In this document: positions 12,844-13,575 of the stretch, piece by piece
Layout: the number at the start of each line of letters is the position of its first letter
Position numbering within the stretch: the stretch's first letter is position 1
From: JBDKGD01 sp964645125
GTDB taxonomy: Bacteria > Patescibacteriota > Minisyncoccia > UBA6257 > 2-01-FULL-56-20
Direction of reading: 5' to 3'
Length of the DNA stretch: 13,575 bases
Assembly (NCBI GenBank): GCA_964645125.1
Contig: CAZXZC010000023.1
Location: forward strand, 1 to 13,575
Made by a program: the position numbers and the translations under genes
Notes under the pieces: generated by a model
What the model saw: the letters and a program-made list of their open reading frames with translations, nothing else
Databases searched by the model: none
Told to the model about the DNA's origin: nothing

Positions 12844-13575
12844 ATGAATAAACCCCACTGGTTAAAGGTAGCGATTTTTGGGATTGGTATGGTTTTAACA
12901 GGAGTTACGCCGGTATTTGCCGCAAATGGCTCAGGGACGAATGCAGCAAGTCCTACCTCCACCACCATTAGTTCATCGGGAAATACCTATACCTTTACCT
13001 ATACCGCGGCCGAAGCAATGGATAGTGGAAGTATCACGCTCACTATCCCTTCGGGATGGTCAACCCCACAAGGCACCGCTGGTGTTGCGGGGTACACCAC
13101 AGTGGCAACGACCGGGTCTGTTGGTAGGGTACTTGATGCGGCCGATACTGTATCGGGGTGGGGTCGGGCAAGCAGTGGCTCAACGGCCTGTAGTGGTGGA
13201 TTAAGTCTAGATACCACCACTCAACACGAAGGGACTGGCGCAGTGAAGTGTATTAACAGTAAGGATAAAAATAATGGTGTATGGTACAAAAATATTTCAG
13301 CGCAAAATTGGTCTGGGTATCAGACAATAGGTTTCTGGGTGAAAGTGAACTCAGGCATAAACAATGGTGATTTGAAATTTGTGTACGACAATAGCAGCAA
13401 TGTCGCAAGCCCCATCGAATCCTTGTCGTTAGGAAAAAATATTACTGCCAATACGTGGACGTACGTGTCATTTAACTTCGGCGCTGCTTCAAGTACTCGT
13501 TCTTCTGTCATTAGTTTCGGCTTGAGAATTGCCAATTTATCAAATTTAAAAAATGCCACAGTGTGGGTTGATAAC
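12844..13575 (+). CDS. Secreted beta-sandwich surface protein, 5' part (open at window end)
   Basis: The frame stays open from the ATG to the last base, giving 244 residues with no stop in the window. Residues 1-26 are a signal peptide (MNKPHWLKVAIFGIGMVLTG, cleaved after VFA). About 27-100 form a Thr/Ser/Gly-rich beta domain with a YTFTYTAAEAMDSGSITL core and the motif IPSGWSTPQGTAG. About 100-244 resemble a jelly-roll, galactose- or carbohydrate-binding-like domain: SLDTTTQHEGTGAVKC, WSGYQTIGFWVKV, TANTWTYVSFNFG, then a strand ending TVWVDN at the edge. C116 and C136 could form a disulfide. It is probably an exported or surface-attached protein involved in adhesion or glycan binding; the remaining domains lie to the right. 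A plus-strand open frame at 12917-13204 in another register is a shadow. Domain naming is by pattern only. Confidence 0.85.
   Translation, partial: MNKPHWLKVAIFGIGMVLTGVTPVFAANGSGTNAASPTSTTISSSGNTYTFTYTAAEAMDSGSITLTIPSGWSTPQGTAGVAGYTTVATTGSVGRVLDAADTVSGWGRASSGSTACSGGLSLDTTTQHEGTGAVKCINSKDKNNGVWYKNISAQNWSGYQTIGFWVKVNSGINNGDLKFVYDNSSNVASPIESLSLGKNITANTWTYVSFNFGAASSTRSSVISFGLRIANLSNLKNATVWVDN

Noticed and set aside
12917..13204. 95-residue plus-strand open frame rich in Pro and Arg
   Set aside because: It lies in another register of the secreted-protein gene, which has a signal peptide and a promoter at the correct distance.

Overview
The window looks like a chromosomal segment of an uncultured bacterium, most likely of the Candidate Phyla Radiation (Patescibacteria, Parcubacteria-like). 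This is inferred from gene style: short intergenic gaps, an HlyD-like adaptor with a large helical insert, stand-alone response regulators (one with a WLDHYLLGK phospho-site context), a secreted low-complexity beta-sandwich protein, AT-rich repetitive intergenic filler, and promoters placed so close to the ATG that mRNAs would be leaderless. Codon use fits the standard bacterial code. No rRNA, tRNA, insertion sequence or CRISPR array was seen. A 10-N assembly gap sits inside the adaptor gene.

Layout. Positions 1-1510: a minus-strand gene for an unrecognised 435-residue protein, with a possible 3' hairpin at 5-28. Positions 1476-1960: a minus-strand gene for a small Cys/Met-rich single-pass membrane protein, ending in a clear intrinsic terminator. 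Positions 2089-2982: a plus-strand secreted M23 (LytM-type) peptidase. Positions 3085-8842: a minus-strand operon of TetR repressor, HlyD/RND membrane-fusion protein and HAE1-type RND permease, driven by a good sigma-70-like promoter whose start site abuts a near-perfect TetR-type palindrome. Positions 8903-12338: a plus-strand cluster of flavodoxin-fold NAD(P)H oxidoreductase, FAD/NAD-binding reductase, soluble PAS-PAS histidine kinase and CheY-like response regulator. Positions 12298-12732: a second CheY-like regulator on the minus strand, overlapping the first tail-to-tail by 41 bp. From 12844 to the window end: the first 244 residues of a secreted beta-sandwich protein, open at the edge.

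How they may work together. The efflux operon looks self-repressed: TetR would sit just downstream of its own transcription start and be released by a ligand, inducing pump and adaptor together. No outer-membrane TolC partner is present. The two flavin-type oxidoreductases sit directly upstream of a kinase with no membrane segment; the second overlaps the kinase gene by 8 bp. This suggests an intracellular redox or metabolite sensor passing phosphate to one or both stand-alone regulators. That link is inference from gene order.

The most unusual signals are: (i) three promoters with exactly 6 nt between the -10 box and the ATG, plus two with 9 nt, against one gene with a textbook Shine-Dalgarno; (ii) the reductase/kinase/regulator cluster; (iii) an RND permease with an apparent extra pair of membrane helices; (iv) a regulator whose proline-rich tail is encoded entirely in antisense overlap; and (v) evidence that the N gap contains no missing sequence.
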